From Acidobacteriota bacterium (GTDB lineage Bacteria; Acidobacteriota; Terriglobia; Terriglobales; Acidobacteriaceae), in assembly GCA_021811745.1 (NCBI GenBank), contig JAJZNH010000483.1, positions 1 to 6,582 on the forward strand: a stretch of 6,582 nucleotides of DNA. The letters are read 5' to 3'. Below are positions 5,579 through 6,582 of this stretch, piece by piece; position 1 is the first letter of the stretch, and every line of letters begins with the position of its first letter. A model generated the notes under the pieces. It was not told where the DNA came from, did no database searches, and saw only the letters and a list, made by a program, of their open reading frames with translations. A program made the translations under genes and the position numbers.

Positions 5579-5651
5579 TGCGCGCAGATTCGAACGCAGG
5601 GATCATGCCGCCGCGCTGCAACCGGGCCCAATCAGCCGCATCACCGATTTT

Positions 5652-6582
5652 CTACCGCACACTGAGCACGATGATGGTTTCGTCGTCGAAGCGATCCTGC
5701 GCGCCTTGAAAGCGGGTAACGTCGGCGAGGATGGCCTCGGCAACTTGCTGGGCGGGCCTGGCGCGATGGGCGCAAAGGAGGGCGGAAAGACGCTCCTCGC
5801 CGTACATTTCCTCGTGTTCATTCTCCGCATCCAGGATTCCGTCGGAGACGAAGACGACGGTGTCACCAGGCTGGGCTTCGATGGTGTGCTCTTCGTAATC
5901 GGCGTGGGGGAAGAGTCCCAGGGGAAAACCCTCAGCACGGATGGTGAGCGCCTCCCTTCCCGTCGAACCAGGACCGTTCGGCGGGGACCCCGGCTTCCGC
6001 CCCGGTTGGCCAGCATGGCAGAGAATGGGCTGGACGGCGCCGGAGTTGGCCACCCGGAGGGTGCGGTCGTCGTCGTTCCAGAGCGCAAAGAGCATGGTCA
6101 CGTACTGGGACTCGAGCTTGCGCTCGGGAAGAGAGCGGTTCAGCAGGGCGAGCATTTGCGCGGGCAGGGGATGCTGCAGGGCGGCGGAGCGCATGATGCC
6201 GCTGAGAAGGGCGGCGAACAGGGCTGCGGGCGCGGCCTTGCCGCTCACATCGCCGAGGACGATGGCGGTGCGGCCTGGGCCGTAGTCCAGAAAGTCGTAA
6301 AGATCGCCACCGATGGTGCGCGCGGGCAGAAAGCGAACGGCAATTTCGGCGTGGTCGTGGGCGGGCGGCGTGCTGGGAAGCAGGCGAAGCTGGACCTCGC
6401 GGGCCATGGCGAGGTCGCGTTCGAGCTGCTGCTCCTGGCTGCGCACGGCCTGGTAGAGGCGGGCATTCTCAATGGCGATGGCCACCTGCGCGCCGAGGGT
6501 GGCCAACATGCGCTCGTGCGTTTCATTGAAGAAGGCGGGGCGGGTGTGTTCAAGATCGAGGACGCCGATCACACGGCCCTTG
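5652..6582 (-). CDS. GAF-domain PP2C/SpoIIE-type phosphatase, 5' end outside window
   Basis: The frame is open through the right edge, so at least 309 C-terminal residues are present, numbered here from the GTG at 6572. It starts inside a GAF sensor domain (VIGVLDLEHTRPAFF, then LATLGAQVAIAIENARLYQA at about 23-42). A coiled-coil linker carries AREVQLRLLPS (57-67), typical of RsbU-like proteins. The SpoIIE/PPM phosphatase domain follows with GGDLYDF (88-94; D90, D93), LGDVSGKAAPAALF (106-119; D108), VSDGILDAE (242-250; D244) and a terminal DDETIIVLSV (D296, D297). All expected metal-ligand aspartates are present. Such enzymes dephosphorylate an anti-sigma-factor antagonist or similar STAS protein in the cytoplasm in response to a signal bound upstream. 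No partner switch genes are in view. The stop is TAG at 5654-5652; the gene converges on the exported-protein gene. Confidence 0.93.
   Translation of the reverse strand, partial: KGRVIGVLDLEHTRPAFFNETHERMLATLGAQVAIAIENARLYQAVRSQEQQLERDLAMAREVQLRLLPSTPPAHDHAEIAVRFLPARTIGGDLYDFLDYGPGRTAIVLGDVSGKAAPAALFAALLSGIMRSAALQHPLPAQMLALLNRSLPERKLESQYVTMLFALWNDDDRTLRVANSGAVQPILCHAGQPGRKPGSPPNGPGSTGREALTIRAEGFPLGLFPHADYEEHTIEAQPGDTVVFVSDGILDAENEHEEMYGEERLSALLCAHRARPAQQVAEAILADVTRFQGAQDRFDDETIIVLSVR

Noticed and set aside
5587..5595. GATTCGAAC, resembling a tRNA T-loop on the minus strand
   Set aside because: The flanking five bases do not pair to form a T-stem and no acceptor or anticodon arm can be drawn.

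Overview
This 6.6-kb, GC-rich, densely coded window looks like ordinary chromosome from a Gram-negative soil bacterium, most likely an acidobacterium. That assignment is an inference. It rests on the PagL-like outer-membrane protein and the exported protein of unknown family, both of a style common in Acidobacteriota, on the GAF/SpoIIE phosphatase, on the TTG starts, and on the TTATACT-type -10 element. No mobile element, CRISPR array, tRNA or rRNA gene was seen.

Layout. The left end (1-1145) is the end of an rml/rfb nucleotide-sugar operon: the C-terminus of dTDP-glucose 4,6-dehydratase (rfbB), overlapped by 4 nt with a complete glucose-1-phosphate thymidylyltransferase (rfbA). A short spacer made of five degenerate 8-bp tandem units leads to an unrecognised four-helix membrane protein (1197-1598). 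An extended -10 promoter, preceded by a perfect inverted repeat, then drives yebC (1713-2459). An intrinsic terminator closes yebC, so it appears monocistronic. Next come a PagL-like lipid A 3-O-deacylase homologue (2548-3291), a 193-nt leader rich in potential RNA structure including a 12-bp hairpin, and a single-domain glutamate formiminotransferase (3485-4417). A signal-peptide-bearing protein of unknown function (4531-5484) follows. A convergent intergenic region holding an 8-bp inverted repeat separates it from a minus-strand GAF + PP2C/SpoIIE phosphatase, whose 5' end lies beyond the right edge.

How the genes relate. RfbB and RfbA make dTDP-glucose and its 4-keto-6-deoxy derivative, the route to dTDP-rhamnose for O-antigen or other surface glycans. 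The PagL-like protein would act on lipid A in the outer membrane, so two loci concern the cell envelope, but they are separated by independently transcribed genes. YebC (translation), the formiminotransferase (histidine breakdown/one-carbon metabolism) and the phosphatase (signalling) are functionally unrelated to them. No previously undescribed multi-gene system stands out. The points most worth a second look are the altered active-site residues of the PagL-like protein, the hairpin-rich ftcD leader, the octamer array after rfbA and the two unrecognised genes.
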